From Sedimentisphaerales bacterium (lineage in GTDB: Bacteria > Planctomycetota > Phycisphaerae > Sedimentisphaerales > SM23-30): a stretch of 58,329 nucleotides of DNA. Location: positions 1 through 58,329 of the forward strand of contig JAFGSR010000115.1 in assembly GCA_016934515.1 (NCBI GenBank), given 5' to 3'. The position numbers and the translations under genes are program-made. The notes under the pieces are model-generated. The model searched no databases, was not told where the DNA came from, and saw nothing but the letters and a program-made list of their open reading frames with translations. How positions within the stretch are numbered: position 1 is the stretch's first letter; each line of letters begins with the position of its first letter. Positions 17,004 to 26,007 of this stretch are shown piece by piece.

Positions 17004-20000
17004 TTAAAACGGCTTAAGTCCGTTGCCATTATTCCAAAGTTCGGTAACATAATCGGCATCGAGGACACGATTCCAGACATAAACCTCGTCGATCAGACCG
17101 TTCCAGTTACGTCCGGTGCCGGCCTGGTGGCCGCCGATAACTAAATAAGTCGAAGCATAGAGTGCTCCGCTAGTGGGCATCGAATTAACCAAAGAGCCGT
17201 CAAGATAAGCCGTGGAAAGACCTGTAGAGGCATCATAGGTTACGACAATGTGATGCCAGGTCTGGTTACCGCCAGTGGGGAATGACATGTTGGGAGCAGC
17301 GCTAACCGTATGGACGTAAACCTGTGCGATGTCACCACCAGATTCGCGAAAACCAAACGAAGCGGGGTAGTTTTGTGCTTCAAGGACAAAGTACCGATCG
17401 CTGCCGGTGATATCCGCCACGTCCAGGTAATACCAGGCTGAATAGGTGTAGCTGCTCTGGGTAATAGGCGAGGCGGAAGACCGAGCATATTGTGACTGTG
17501 AGCGATCGAAACTGGCAGCTCCGCCGAGTTTGCCGCCCGGTACGATGCTGGGGCCGTTCGTGGGCACGGCGTCATAAGTGGGATCATTGGCAGTGAAGTC
17601 TTCATCGAAGCTCCAGTAAGCCACTAATCCTTCGGTGAAATCGTGTTGGCAACCCGGCATAAAGGGCTGGGTGCAATTGGCCCAAGCCATGGCAAATTTA
17701 GCATAGTCGTACAAATCTACCTGGCAGTCCTGATTAAAGTCCATGGGTGAATATCCCCATAAACCGCAATCATCATCGCCGACACTTACATATACATTCC
17801 GCACACCGGAACGATCGTAGTCAGGATCGTCGGCGCTGGAGATATTATGCCTGATTAAAGCTATACCGTCACCTTCGAGTTCATCATCGTCAACGGCGGT
17901 AACCGTAACGGTCTGGGCGGTATCCCAGTTACTCGAGGTAAAGGTAAGGGTTATGGTAACGCCGGCTCCGGCGCCCACATCGAGATCACTGTCCGGAATG
18001 ACATCGATCACGACATTTGCATCGGCAACGATTGCGGTATCGAGCACTATTTGATAGGTATCGCTGGTGGATCCAAACTCGCTGACGCTGGTGGAACCGC
18101 CTTCCTCGGTAATCGTTGCCATGCTGCCCGGAGGCATAGTAAGGTAATTATTCATAATGGTGGTTGCATCCAGGGCGTAGTTGTACATACGGACTTCCTG
18201 AATTCTCCCATCATATTCCCAAGCTTGATCGTCATCATAATTCGTAGCCAAGACGAAGGCGGCATCGGCATAATCAATACCTCCGGTTTTGGCCTGCTCA
18301 TTTTCGAGGATACCATCCACATACAACTTGAGAGAACTACCATCATAGGTAGCGGTCACCAGGTGCCACTGGCCGACCTGGTAAGATGAGTTGCTGAGCA
18401 GATATCCACCATAATCGGCAGAGTCAGTTGTTTTCAATGCTGCGGCAAATTTGTTGCTAGCGTCCATTCCCAGTAACCAGCCGCGTTCGTATGCGCCATT
18501 ATCCTGCTTGCAACCGATAATGACTTCGTCGTCGGCGGTGATATCATCCGGAGCAACCCAGGCCTCCAGGGTGATATTTTGTTGCGGCAGATAATGCCAA
18601 TTAGCATTAATATCATAGATACCTACAGCCTGATTCGGGTCAGTATCACCAGTAAAATCAAGATAATGGTAATCAGTACCGGCTTTATTGAATAAAGTAG
18701 GTACTTGTACATCCGAATCATAAAAGAGAGCCCCGGCGTAATCGGCATCCGTAGTGGAACTGTCATTGACCGTGCGGGCGCTGACGTTCACATTGGTGCT
18801 GTCGAATTCCCACTGACCGATCAGGGTCTGGGTAGCGTCGTTGTCGGTGATGTTACACCACAAGTCATCAACGACAAGGTCATCGTATCCGGCATCGTCG
18901 TCGCCGCCACTGATGGTAAAGGAAATTTTACCGGCGTGATCGCCTTCGTTGTCGCTGTCATCAACCGCAGCAACGGAGACCGCCTGCGGGATGTTCCACT
19001 GCTTGGCACCTGCGGCCTGGGTAAAGGTCAGCGTAACGGAACTGCCGGCATCAACGGTTGTCTCGTCAAACGGGTCGTTAACGCTAACGGTTACCTCAAC
19101 GGTACCGGTACCTGAGCCATTATTGGGTTCGCCATCAAGCACAACGCTAAAGCTGTCCGTGGCGCCACCTTCGGCAACATCGGTTGAATCACCCGTTTCG
19201 ATGATGGTGACGCCCGGTGTATCGTTATCCACAATGTTTACACTCATCGATCTGGTTAATCCTGTATAGAAAGAATCGTCGCTAGCTAAGGTATATTTTA
19301 TCTCAGAGAAGTGATTCCCCTCCTGGACATTATCATCCACCGCCGCAATGGTTATGGTCTGGGCGGTATCCCAATTAGTATTGGTAAAGTTTAACACTAC
19401 GGAATCACCACCATTAACGGTAACCTGTCCATTATTGCGAGTTGCAGTAACCGTCACTGTAGGTTGATTAGGCTCCCTAACCAATTTAACGGTATAGCTT
19501 TCACTGGTGGGTCCATCTTCATTTACGTTAATCGAATCCTTATCCATATCCAGCTTACTAGATGCCAGAATCAGTGCACTGCTGCCCGAGGCCAGAGATG
19601 CGATTTCTTCTGCGGTCAAAATGCCGCTGAAAACCGCCATATCATCTATGTACCCGTCAAAATTTCGGCCACCGTCGCCAGCCCGGTAATCACCGATTAC
19701 AAATCGCGTCGTATCCATCAAACCTGGGCCTGGGGTGCCGGTAAGATTGTCACGCAATTGACCGTCGAAGTAAAACTGACCGACCCCGTTCACGGCGTCA
19801 TAAACCAGTGCGTAATGATGCCAGGCATCCGCAGCATTTAACGGACCATCTACATCTGACCATCCGGGGGTGCCACGAAGATACCATTCACCAACTTCAC
19901 CGGTATCCCGGCCGCCTATACTGACTTCATATTCTTCAGTTTCGCACACGAATATGCGGGCATCCCAACCGTTGTCGCCGATATCCGTCATGTTGGCCCA

Positions 20001-20327
20001 GCAGACCAGTGTGAACTGGGTTTTAATGGCTTGAAAAGGCGAGTTTGATACCCACAGATTGTGCTTTCCAGTAGTATCATCATCGATCCTCAACGCACCA
20101 GTTCCAACCATGACGTTTTCGCCGGAAAAGCTGACGGCGTCCTCCTCCCCTGCTTGCACATTCACGGCCGCATCAAAAGCGGTGTTGCCCTGAACGTTGG
20201 TCCCGTCTGTATCAAAAGGCCAATAGGCCACCAGTTCCACAGGCGCCCCTTGAACGGTTGCAGGCAGGTAAAAACAAACCGCCAACAACAAGATTCCCAA
20301 TCCAATACTCTTCTTGCACGTTCTCAT
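17004..20327 (-). CDS. Exported multidomain surface protein: three LamG modules, Ig/Calx-beta-like repeats, internal dockerin-like module
   Basis: The 1107-residue protein is a paralogue of the protein encoded at 13880-16846 and shares its leader (MRTCKKSIGLGILLLAVCF). LamG domains lie at about 30-250, 505-715 and 890-1107. Three beta-sandwich repeats with the W.TAQTVTVTAVDD signature separate them. A dockerin-like segment (MDFNQDCQVDLYDYAKFAMA) sits near residue 865 and is followed by the third LamG domain. That suggests a LamG unit was appended behind what was once the end of the protein. The ATG has AAGGAGT ahead of it. Secretion and surface binding of glycans are inferred. Confidence 0.85.
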   Translation of the reverse strand: MRTCKKSIGLGILLLAVCFYLPATVQGAPVELVAYWPFDTDGTNVQGNTAFDAAVNVQAGEEDAVSFSGENVMVGTGALRIDDDTTGKHNLWVSNSPFQAIKTQFTLVCWANMTDIGDNGWDARIFVCETEEYEVSIGGRDTGEVGEWYLRGTPGWSDVDGPLNAADAWHHYALVYDAVNGVGQFYFDGQLRDNLTGTPGPGLMDTTRFVIGDYRAGDGGRNFDGYIDDMAVFSGILTAEEIASLASGSSALILASSKLDMDKDSINVNEDGPTSESYTVKLVREPNQPTVTVTATRNNGQVTVNGGDSVVLNFTNTNWDTAQTITIAAVDDNVQEGNHFSEIKYTLASDDSFYTGLTRSMSVNIVDNDTPGVTIIETGDSTDVAEGGATDSFSVVLDGEPNNGSGTGTVEVTVSVNDPFDETTVDAGSSVTLTFTQAAGAKQWNIPQAVSVAAVDDSDNEGDHAGKISFTISGGDDDAGYDDLVVDDLWCNITDNDATQTLIGQWEFDSTNVNVSARTVNDSSTTDADYAGALFYDSDVQVPTLFNKAGTDYHYLDFTGDTDPNQAVGIYDINANWHYLPQQNITLEAWVAPDDITADDEVIIGCKQDNGAYERGWLLGMDASNKFAAALKTTDSADYGGYLLSNSSYQVGQWHLVTATYDGSSLKLYVDGILENEQAKTGGIDYADAAFVLATNYDDDQAWEYDGRIQEVRMYNYALDATTIMNNYLTMPPGSMATITEEGGSTSVSEFGSTSDTYQIVLDTAIVADANVVIDVIPDSDLDVGAGAGVTITLTFTSSNWDTAQTVTVTAVDDDELEGDGIALIRHNISSADDPDYDRSGVRNVYVSVGDDDCGLWGYSPMDFNQDCQVDLYDYAKFAMAWANCTQPFMPGCQHDFTEGLVAYWSFDEDFTANDPTYDAVPTNGPSIVPGGKLGGAASFDRSQSQYARSSASPITQSSYTYSAWYYLDVADITGSDRYFVLEAQNYPASFGFRESGGDIAQVYVHTVSAAPNMSFPTGGNQTWHHIVVTYDASTGLSTAYLDGSLVNSMPTSGALYASTYLVIGGHQAGTGRNWNGLIDEVYVWNRVLDADYVTELWNNGNGLKPF

Positions 20328-21322
20328 TGTTTGTACTCCTTCTTTAAACTTAAGACATTTACTAACAACTTTATTTTATTCACATATAACCACACACGTT
20401 ATCTATACGTCTGATAACATAGAACTTGTATCTACAAAAAGAAAGGCGAAAAGCGGGAATAGTGATTTTCCAGTGAAACACCGCAACCATTTCCTGTTTA
20501 TCGGAAATGATTCCAGCGTCGTCTGAATACGGCAATAAATACCCCTATATGGCAAAAAATCCCATATATTATACGTCAACTCCACTCCTCCTACGTTTTC
20601 TCCGCAATTGCAATACCCCCCCATTCTCCACGTTGCCGCGAGATTGAGAGAATACATTATTATACACTCAAATACGGATTAAAATGATAGGCTCCCAAGA
20701 TCACAAACCCATTATTACTAATAGCTTACAATCCTGAGGACCAAGAACTCCAGTCCGATTTGAGCATATAGCTCGCTACAGTTTACTCATTTCTTAGTCA
20801 AGAACTGCTGAGTTCAACTGTATAGAACTACTCTACTCCACCATATACACAGTTGTTTTCGGGAATTTTTAAACCAAAAATTATGAAATATTGGTAAAAA
20901 ATTTGAAATAGTTGGTAAAAATTTTAATTTTATAACAGATAATTGACGCTCGAAGGGTAAATTTCATAAACAATTTATTCAACCAAGATGCGACACTAGG
21001 GAAAAACAGGCAAATATGAGGTTTTCATCAAATTCGTATGATAAAGAGGTTAGAGAGGGGAGAAACTGTAAGTATCTGTAAAATAATCACATACGGCGAC
21101 AGGTGGACTCGGCTTCTAATGTTGCTGAATATTTTTTAACATAATTTCCCAATTTTTAGGTTTAAATTAACTACTCCAGACCTGTTCAAATAGGTGAGGA
21201 TGTATGTATATATTCAATCTTTGCGCTGAGTAAGAGCGATGAAATAAGTACAATGTTTATTGAGGCCCAGAAAGCCGCAGATGTAAGAGCGGCAATATAA
21301 TATTTTAAGATATTGGTTAATT
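20328..21322. other. AT-rich divergent intergenic region without a recognisable gene
   Basis: About one kilobase separates the minus-strand LamG gene from the plus-strand sigma factor gene. I see only AT-rich sequence with a near-repeated GGTAAAAA(A)TTT at about 20892-20925. No convincing coding frame, RNA gene or clear hairpin was found. It presumably holds the promoters of both divergent units; a TACAAT near 21250 lacks a good -35 partner. Confidence 0.5.
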
Positions 21323-21859
21323 ATGCCTGAACCTAAAGATGATAATAATTCACGAACTGAGCATTTTTTGCGTCTTATGATGTCTTCCCATGGCCGTATT
21401 TACTCTTTTATTTTGAATATGGTACCCAATTGGACAGACGCAGATGACCTAATGCAGGAAACAATAATGGTAATGTGGCGTAAGTACGATAATTATAAGC
21501 CGGGAACAAGTTTTGTTTCCTGGGGTTTACAAATTGCCAAATATGAAATTATTAACTCATACAAGAAGAAAGATAAACAGAAAGCATTGTTCCGAGAAGA
21601 GGTAGAAAAGGCCATTATGGATCATGCGGAATCCGTAAACAGTGAGGTAGATGCACGTTTACGTGCTTTAAATTTTTGCTTTGAAAAACTAGATAAATTC
21701 AGCCAAAAATTAGTTAAAATGCACTACGAAGAGGGGATGAGCATAAAGAAATTGGCCGCTACCTATGGAAAAACGGTTCAAAGTATTTACAAAAATCTAA
21801 ATAAAATATATGATATTTTGTTGCATTGCATTCGTAAAGCTATGATTGAGCAAGGATAG
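21323..21859 (+). CDS. ECF-type sigma factor, Rhodopirellula/Verrucomicrobium family
   Basis: The 178-residue protein has a region 2 with NWTDADDLMQETIMVMWRKY and WGLQIAKYEIINSYKKK. Its region 4 helix-turn-helix is LVKMHYEEGMSIKKLAATYG followed by KTVQSIYKNLNKI. There is no long region 3, as in extracytoplasmic-function sigma factors. This subfamily is abundant in planctomycetes and is usually encoded beside a FecR-like membrane regulator, which is the case here: the next gene begins five bases after the stop. It should direct RNA polymerase to surface-protein promoters when released by that partner. The regulon is not known; genes from 23761 onwards are candidates. Confidence 0.88.
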   Translation: MPEPKDDNNSRTEHFLRLMMSSHGRIYSFILNMVPNWTDADDLMQETIMVMWRKYDNYKPGTSFVSWGLQIAKYEIINSYKKKDKQKALFREEVEKAIMDHAESVNSEVDARLRALNFCFEKLDKFSQKLVKMHYEEGMSIKKLAATYGKTVQSIYKNLNKIYDILLHCIRKAMIEQG

Positions 21860-21863
21860 TTCG

Positions 21864-23645
21864 ATGTCACATATAAATGATTTATCTCAATTTCAATCTA
21901 GTGGATTGATTCTAAAACTGCTGGACGGAGCCATCAGTGAAGAAGAGGTTAAGCAACTGGACAATTGGCTTGCCGAAGATCACAGCAACATACAGTACTA
22001 CGTCGATTTTTTAATATGTTGTGTCGGTGTGCGTAAAAATCTCTTTCTAGCTCCCTTCGATTCGACAAACAACAACGAGACCGGTATATCCATGAGAGCT
22101 GAGTTGATGCTTGAAGCGATTGAAAAGGACGAACAATATCGGATTGAACGCACCACAGAACAGGCGCGAAAGAATGCTGAAGACATAAGGAGGGAGTCCA
22201 GGTTAAAGGCTCAAGAAGCGTTTGAGAAGTTCAAAGAGGAAGAACGCCGCCGACAGGAAAAGCTGGCTTATAAGCGATATAGGACCGGGCAGCGTAGAAT
22301 GATAGTGAGTGTCACCATCCTGGCAGCCTGTTTTGTATTGGTATTTACGGTATTCTTTCGTAATACAATGACAGCAAGTTTACCTGTTCCGCCTGTTTTA
22401 CCAACTCCTACAGCTTCAACAGATTTAAAAATGGTAGCCACCATAACCCAAGTAAGAAACGCCCGCTGGGCCAACACCAAACTTAAAATAGGTCAGGGCA
22501 CCAGACTTAATGCCTCGTCGTTATATCTTCAGAGCGGAATGGCGCAGATTATTTTCGATGATGGAGCAACTGTTATACTACAAGCACCATCCGAATTTGA
22601 AATTGTTTCCAGCAACAAAATGACATTGCGTAGGGGCAAGCTGGTTGCTCACGTACCACCGGAAGCCTTTGGATTTGTAATCAATACACCTGAAGCCTCC
22701 ATAGTGGATCTTGGCACTGAATTTGGCGTGGAAATTGGTGAAGAAAAGCAAAGTGATATTTATGTATTTCAGGGTAAAGTCGTGCTTGCAATCGAAGACG
22801 AGCAAAGCCCTGTTATGCGACATCAGGTAATTACCAAGGGTCAGGCCCGGCGTATAAGTGCTGTGGCGAACCAAACAGAAATACAAGAAATATCCTTTGA
22901 GAACAAGAAGTTTCAGCGACGAATGCCTAGAAAAAACCTGATAGCTTACTGGAATTTTGATGATGATTTGAGCAATGTTCAGGGCAACACAGCCTATGAT
23001 GGAATTGCTATTGGTAATCCAGTGATATCCTCTGAAGACGTCAAGGTTGGTATCGGCGCCCTGAAGATCGACAATGCAACTGGGACCGATTATGTAAAGA
23101 TACCCAGTAACGTGCTGCAGGATTCCTCAATTCCGTTCAAAAACACGGTTACTGCCTGGTACAAGTATGAAGACATCTCCGGGGATGGCTCGGATGAACG
23201 TAACTTTTTGTGGGAAACCGCGCCGAATTCCTATTCACTTTCTTTTGCTATTCGCAACAATGGAGATATTAAGGAAGTCCAATGGTTCACCGATTTCCCC
23301 GCAAAGGGTCGTTTACTAATCGGCAGCCCCGCCGTAAATGATGGGCAATGGCACCATGCGGCGGTAGTTATAGACCTGTATGCGAAAAGGTTGGAGTTCT
23401 ACCACGACGGCACGCTCCTTGATGTTGAAAACTGTTACGTTGTGAGCCAGTATAGAAAAAGCAAGAAGGAATTCCATATTGGAAATCATAGAGAAGGTGA
23501 TGGGAGCCGTAACTGGGATGGTTATATTGACGATGTAGCGATTTTTAATATTGCTTTGAACAGTGCCCAGATTAAGGCGTTGTACGAGGGTGAATACATA
23601 GGCCAAGTTGTTAATCCTTTAAATTTGCAAACAGTTGTGCCGTAA
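21864..23645 (+). CDS. FecR-type membrane regulator with extracytoplasmic LamG domain (probable anti-sigma partner)
   Basis: Using ATG 21864 (AAGGA seven bases upstream, preferred over a TTG at 21846), the protein has 593 residues. The cytoplasmic N-terminus (LLDGAISEEEVKQLDNWLAE) resembles anti-sigma heads. A charged coiled coil spans about 78-140 and one membrane helix lies near 145-167 (MIVSVTILAACFVLVFTVFF). A FecR domain occupies about 185-345 (RRGKLVAHVPPEAFGFVINT, VDLGTEFGVEI) and a LamG domain 358-585. The topology puts FecR and LamG outside the cytoplasmic membrane. The LamG part and the tail closely resemble the end of the protein encoded at 28189-31782. It probably controls the adjacent sigma factor in response to a bound surface ligand (inferred). 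Confidence 0.85.
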   Translation: MSHINDLSQFQSSGLILKLLDGAISEEEVKQLDNWLAEDHSNIQYYVDFLICCVGVRKNLFLAPFDSTNNNETGISMRAELMLEAIEKDEQYRIERTTEQARKNAEDIRRESRLKAQEAFEKFKEEERRRQEKLAYKRYRTGQRRMIVSVTILAACFVLVFTVFFRNTMTASLPVPPVLPTPTASTDLKMVATITQVRNARWANTKLKIGQGTRLNASSLYLQSGMAQIIFDDGATVILQAPSEFEIVSSNKMTLRRGKLVAHVPPEAFGFVINTPEASIVDLGTEFGVEIGEEKQSDIYVFQGKVVLAIEDEQSPVMRHQVITKGQARRISAVANQTEIQEISFENKKFQRRMPRKNLIAYWNFDDDLSNVQGNTAYDGIAIGNPVISSEDVKVGIGALKIDNATGTDYVKIPSNVLQDSSIPFKNTVTAWYKYEDISGDGSDERNFLWETAPNSYSLSFAIRNNGDIKEVQWFTDFPAKGRLLIGSPAVNDGQWHHAAVVIDLYAKRLEFYHDGTLLDVENCYVVSQYRKSKKEFHIGNHREGDGSRNWDGYIDDVAIFNIALNSAQIKALYEGEYIGQVVNPLNLQTVVP

Positions 23646-23726
23646 AAAATACCGTCTAAATTAATGAAAATATAGTTGTTTAAGTAAAAAATACCGTCTA
23701 AAATTAATGAAAATATAGTTGTCTAA
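23642..23726. repeat. Two-copy tandem repeat (42 and 43 bp) overlapping the stop codon of the FecR gene
   Basis: The unit starting GTAAAAAATACCGTCTAAA at 23642 is repeated at 23684 with only a one-base insertion and one substitution. The first unit includes the TAA stop of the preceding gene. Both copies contain TATAGTTGT near their ends. They sit 40 bases ahead of the pseudopilin start and might be duplicated regulatory or slippage-derived sequence. Confidence 0.85.
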
Positions 23727-23766
23727 CTGGTGGTTTTAAAATTCTCAATACAGGGAGATTATGGTC

Positions 23767-24528
23767 ATGAGGCAGAAATCAGGATTCACGCTAATTGAAT
23801 TATTGGTGGTAATTGCGGTCATTTCAGTGTTGATGGCAATTCTCGTACCGGCGCTTCAAACCGCCCGGGAACAGGCTCGCGGGGTTGTTTGTTCGACAAA
23901 CCTACGGAGTATTGGTGTTTCGTTAAGGTATTACCTGGATGATAATAATGGACGAACGCATGAATCTCCGAATGGGGGCCTTTTATACGTTTATGGTACA
24001 GATGAGCCTATTGATCCCTTTGTTGAAGGTGCAAGTATGGAGGTGGCGCCATACTGGGGAGTAGCTTATTTGGAATACGCAGACTCTAAAGAAGTCTATA
24101 GATGTCCGAGTTCTAAACGGGTGGACGACTTTCGGAATTTTGAAGGATATCTGTATTACCAGTTGGCGAATTACGGTGTCAACGGATTTATCACTGGACT
24201 ACGGGTGGATAACTGTCCTAATCTGGAGGAAACCATCTTTGCCCAGGACCATATGGAGCACCGGCTGGATAACAATGGTGATATGATGCATATTCGACCT
24301 GGTGATACTATCAATCTACCACAGTGGCGTATCGGTCAAGGCCAGTTGGGGGATACTTATTATAGCTCGTTTGGTATGGACTGCCTGGAAGAAATCTATC
24401 GGCATAACCATAAAACAAATGTGCTTTGGCTGGATACCCATGTTTCGCCCATTTCGGAATCTACCGGCGAAGACGTGTATCCTTACTGGTACACAGGTGA
24501 TAAGGGGGCAGGGGACAGTACGTACTAG
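23767..24528 (+). CDS. Type II secretion-like pseudopilin with prepilin cleavage/methylation N-terminus and H-x9-DG-like C-terminus
   Basis: The N-terminus [20 protein letters not shown] is a textbook prepilin peptidase site: cleavage after glycine, then Phe and the Glu at position 5, then a hydrophobic helix. ATG 23767 is preferred over ATG 23761 because AGGGAG at 23752-23757 is nine bases from it and only three from the other. The C-terminal [14 protein letters not shown] resembles the H-x9-DG motif of planctomycete/verrucomicrobial pseudopilins, with DT in place of DG. Length is about 253 residues. Such proteins are abundant in these phyla and are assumed to be surface or periplasmic filaments. 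Its place between a sigma/FecR pair and a PEP-CTERM protein suggests shared regulation. Confidence 0.87.
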   Translation: MRQKSGFTLIELLVVIAVISVLMAILVPALQTAREQARGVVCSTNLRSIGVSLRYYLDDNNGRTHESPNGGLLYVYGTDEPIDPFVEGASMEVAPYWGVAYLEYADSKEVYRCPSSKRVDDFRNFEGYLYYQLANYGVNGFITGLRVDNCPNLEETIFAQDHMEHRLDNNGDMMHIRPGDTINLPQWRIGQGQLGDTYYSSFGMDCLEEIYRHNHKTNVLWLDTHVSPISESTGEDVYPYWYTGDKGAGDSTY

Positions 24529-24570
24529 AAACAAAGGCAACCTTACTAATGGTTGTCTGATAATTTGTTG

Positions 24571-24599
24571 TTGCAGTGAGTGAAAAAATGTGTTACAAT
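24571..24599 (+). promoter_or_regulatory. Sigma-70-type promoter ahead of the PEP-CTERM protein gene
   Basis: TTGCAG (24571-24576) and TACAAT (24594-24599) are separated by exactly 17 bases. The start codon follows about 140 bases later, past a TG-rich low-complexity stretch (24617-24638). This points to independent transcription of the downstream gene. Confidence 0.55.
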
Positions 24600-24740
24600 A
24601 GTAGCTACGTTCATATTGTGTGTGATGTGTGTGTGTAGTAGTTACTGCCGTTATGTGTGCGTCTCTCTGTAAAACCTGCGCAGAGATGAACGACGGCGAA
24701 ATTCCAGCAGGAGAGAAAATGTACAATGGAGATATGGAAA

Positions 24741-25574
24741 ATGAGGAAGAAAAAAGTGTTTATTTTTGCTGCTGCGTTGATGGCTATGATGCTGTTAAGC
24801 AGCACTGCCGGTGCCAACCTGGTTGGGTACTGGAATTTTGAAAGTAATTTTTGGCCAACATCCGGCGGCGCTGGTTTATTGGCAACACCGGTTGCTGGTT
24901 CCCCGACGCCCGGAGTTGCCGGCGGACAGGTGGGCAATTGCGTTTACTTTAACGATGCCACGAATGACTCTTTGGGTTTGCCGGTGGGTTTCGGTACGGG
25001 AACAGGTACCGGAGCAAGCCTGGGAGATGACTTTTCCATCAGCGCGTGGTACAATCTGCAGCCCATCGAGGGAAACACTAGTGCGCGGTTCTTTGTTTTT
25101 GAGCAGTATAGTGGTTACGATCTTTCATACGGAGTAAGAGACCTTGATTCTGATGGGGTAGATGATGGTCAGGCTTACACCCAAGGTGGATATAACACTC
25201 CTCAGAACTTTATTGACGCGGGAACTCAGTTTACCTGGCATCATGTATTGGCTACCTACGATTCTGATGGCACTTATACAACCATCACCTACTGGATTGA
25301 TGGTGTTAAACAGACTACGGCCACGCCTTTGGGCGATGAATCAGTTGATATTGGTGATGTGGCGATTATCATTGGTGATTGTCGAGCCACCAGCACCGAT
25401 GATCGGGACTGGGATGGTCTCATTGATGAAGTGGCGGTATGGAACCATGCGTTGTCAGATGTTGAAGCAGAGGCGGTCTACGACCTGGGTATTGCTGGTC
25501 AGCCCGTTCCCGAACCAGTTACGTTTATGTTTCTTGGTCTGGGTAGCTTGGCACTGCTGAGAAAGCGTCGCTAG
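24741..25574 (+). CDS. Exported LamG-domain protein with PEP-CTERM sorting signal
   Basis: Started at ATG 24741 (GGAG nine bases upstream; ATG 24726 is the alternative), the protein has 277 residues. It has a signal peptide (MRKKKVFIFAAALMAMMLL), one LamG/jellyroll domain over about residues 30-245, and a C-terminal VPEPVTFMFLGLGSLALLRK. That tail is the PEP-CTERM layout: Pro-Glu-Pro, hydrophobic helix, arginine-rich end. Such tails are cut by exosortases and deliver the protein to the cell surface or exopolysaccharide matrix; no exosortase gene is in the window. The LamG fold resembles those of neighbouring surface proteins. A role in matrix or glycan binding is inferred. Confidence 0.88.
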   Translation: MRKKKVFIFAAALMAMMLLSSTAGANLVGYWNFESNFWPTSGGAGLLATPVAGSPTPGVAGGQVGNCVYFNDATNDSLGLPVGFGTGTGTGASLGDDFSISAWYNLQPIEGNTSARFFVFEQYSGYDLSYGVRDLDSDGVDDGQAYTQGGYNTPQNFIDAGTQFTWHHVLATYDSDGTYTTITYWIDGVKQTTATPLGDESVDIGDVAIIIGDCRATSTDDRDWDGLIDEVAVWNHALSDVEAEAVYDLGIAGQPVPEPVTFMFLGLGSLALLRKRR

Positions 25575-25616
25575 AAAGCCTAGATAGTGTTATTTAAGAA
25601 ATGACTAGAGGTTAGA

Positions 25617-25661
25617 GATGGGCTGGAAGTATAAAAAGCTTTCAGCCCATCTTACTTTTGG
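25617..25661 (+). terminator. Hairpin terminator after the PEP-CTERM protein gene
   Basis: Thirteen-base arms (25617-25629 and 25639-25651) pair with one G-U around a nine-base loop, followed by TTACTTTT. It lies 43 bases beyond the stop codon. Confidence 0.75.
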
Positions 25662-26007
25662 AAAAATGCGTTTTTTGCCTTATTAAGAGGCGTAAACTAA
25701 CCGATTTTACACATAAATAGGCTCAGAAACGCTAGAAAGAAGTTCTTTGTTAGGATTTGTACGAAAAACAACGACTTGTTTGTAATTCAAAATGACTTTT
25801 TATCGAGAATGGATTTACATAAATTGTTGGCTCAAAAACAGTCGGTTTGTGTAAGGTTTTTTTAATACGGAGTAATTAATTCAGACTATATTGACTTTTG
25901 CCATATATTGTTGTACAATATTGCGTAATGGGCTAAATGTATAGGTTGGTATGTTGTGTCAGCGTTTTCAGGTACTATAAGAAAACTACAGACGCGGAGG
26001 AATTGAA
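25662..26007 (+). promoter_or_regulatory. Intergenic region with a canonical promoter for the dockerin-propeller gene
   Basis: TTGACT (25891-25896) is followed after 17 bases by TACAAT (25914-25919), a strong sigma-70-like promoter about 90 bases ahead of the GTG start. GGAGG at 25996-26000 is the ribosome-binding site. The rest of this AT-rich stretch shows no gene. Confidence 0.6.

Noticed and set aside
20403..20657. 84-codon minus-strand frame in the divergent intergenic region
   Set aside because: It has no ribosome-binding site, atypical composition and no domain, and overlaps likely promoter sequence of the LamG gene.
23642..23726. CRISPR-like repeat
   Set aside because: There are only two directly abutting copies with no spacer, and no cas gene lies in the window.
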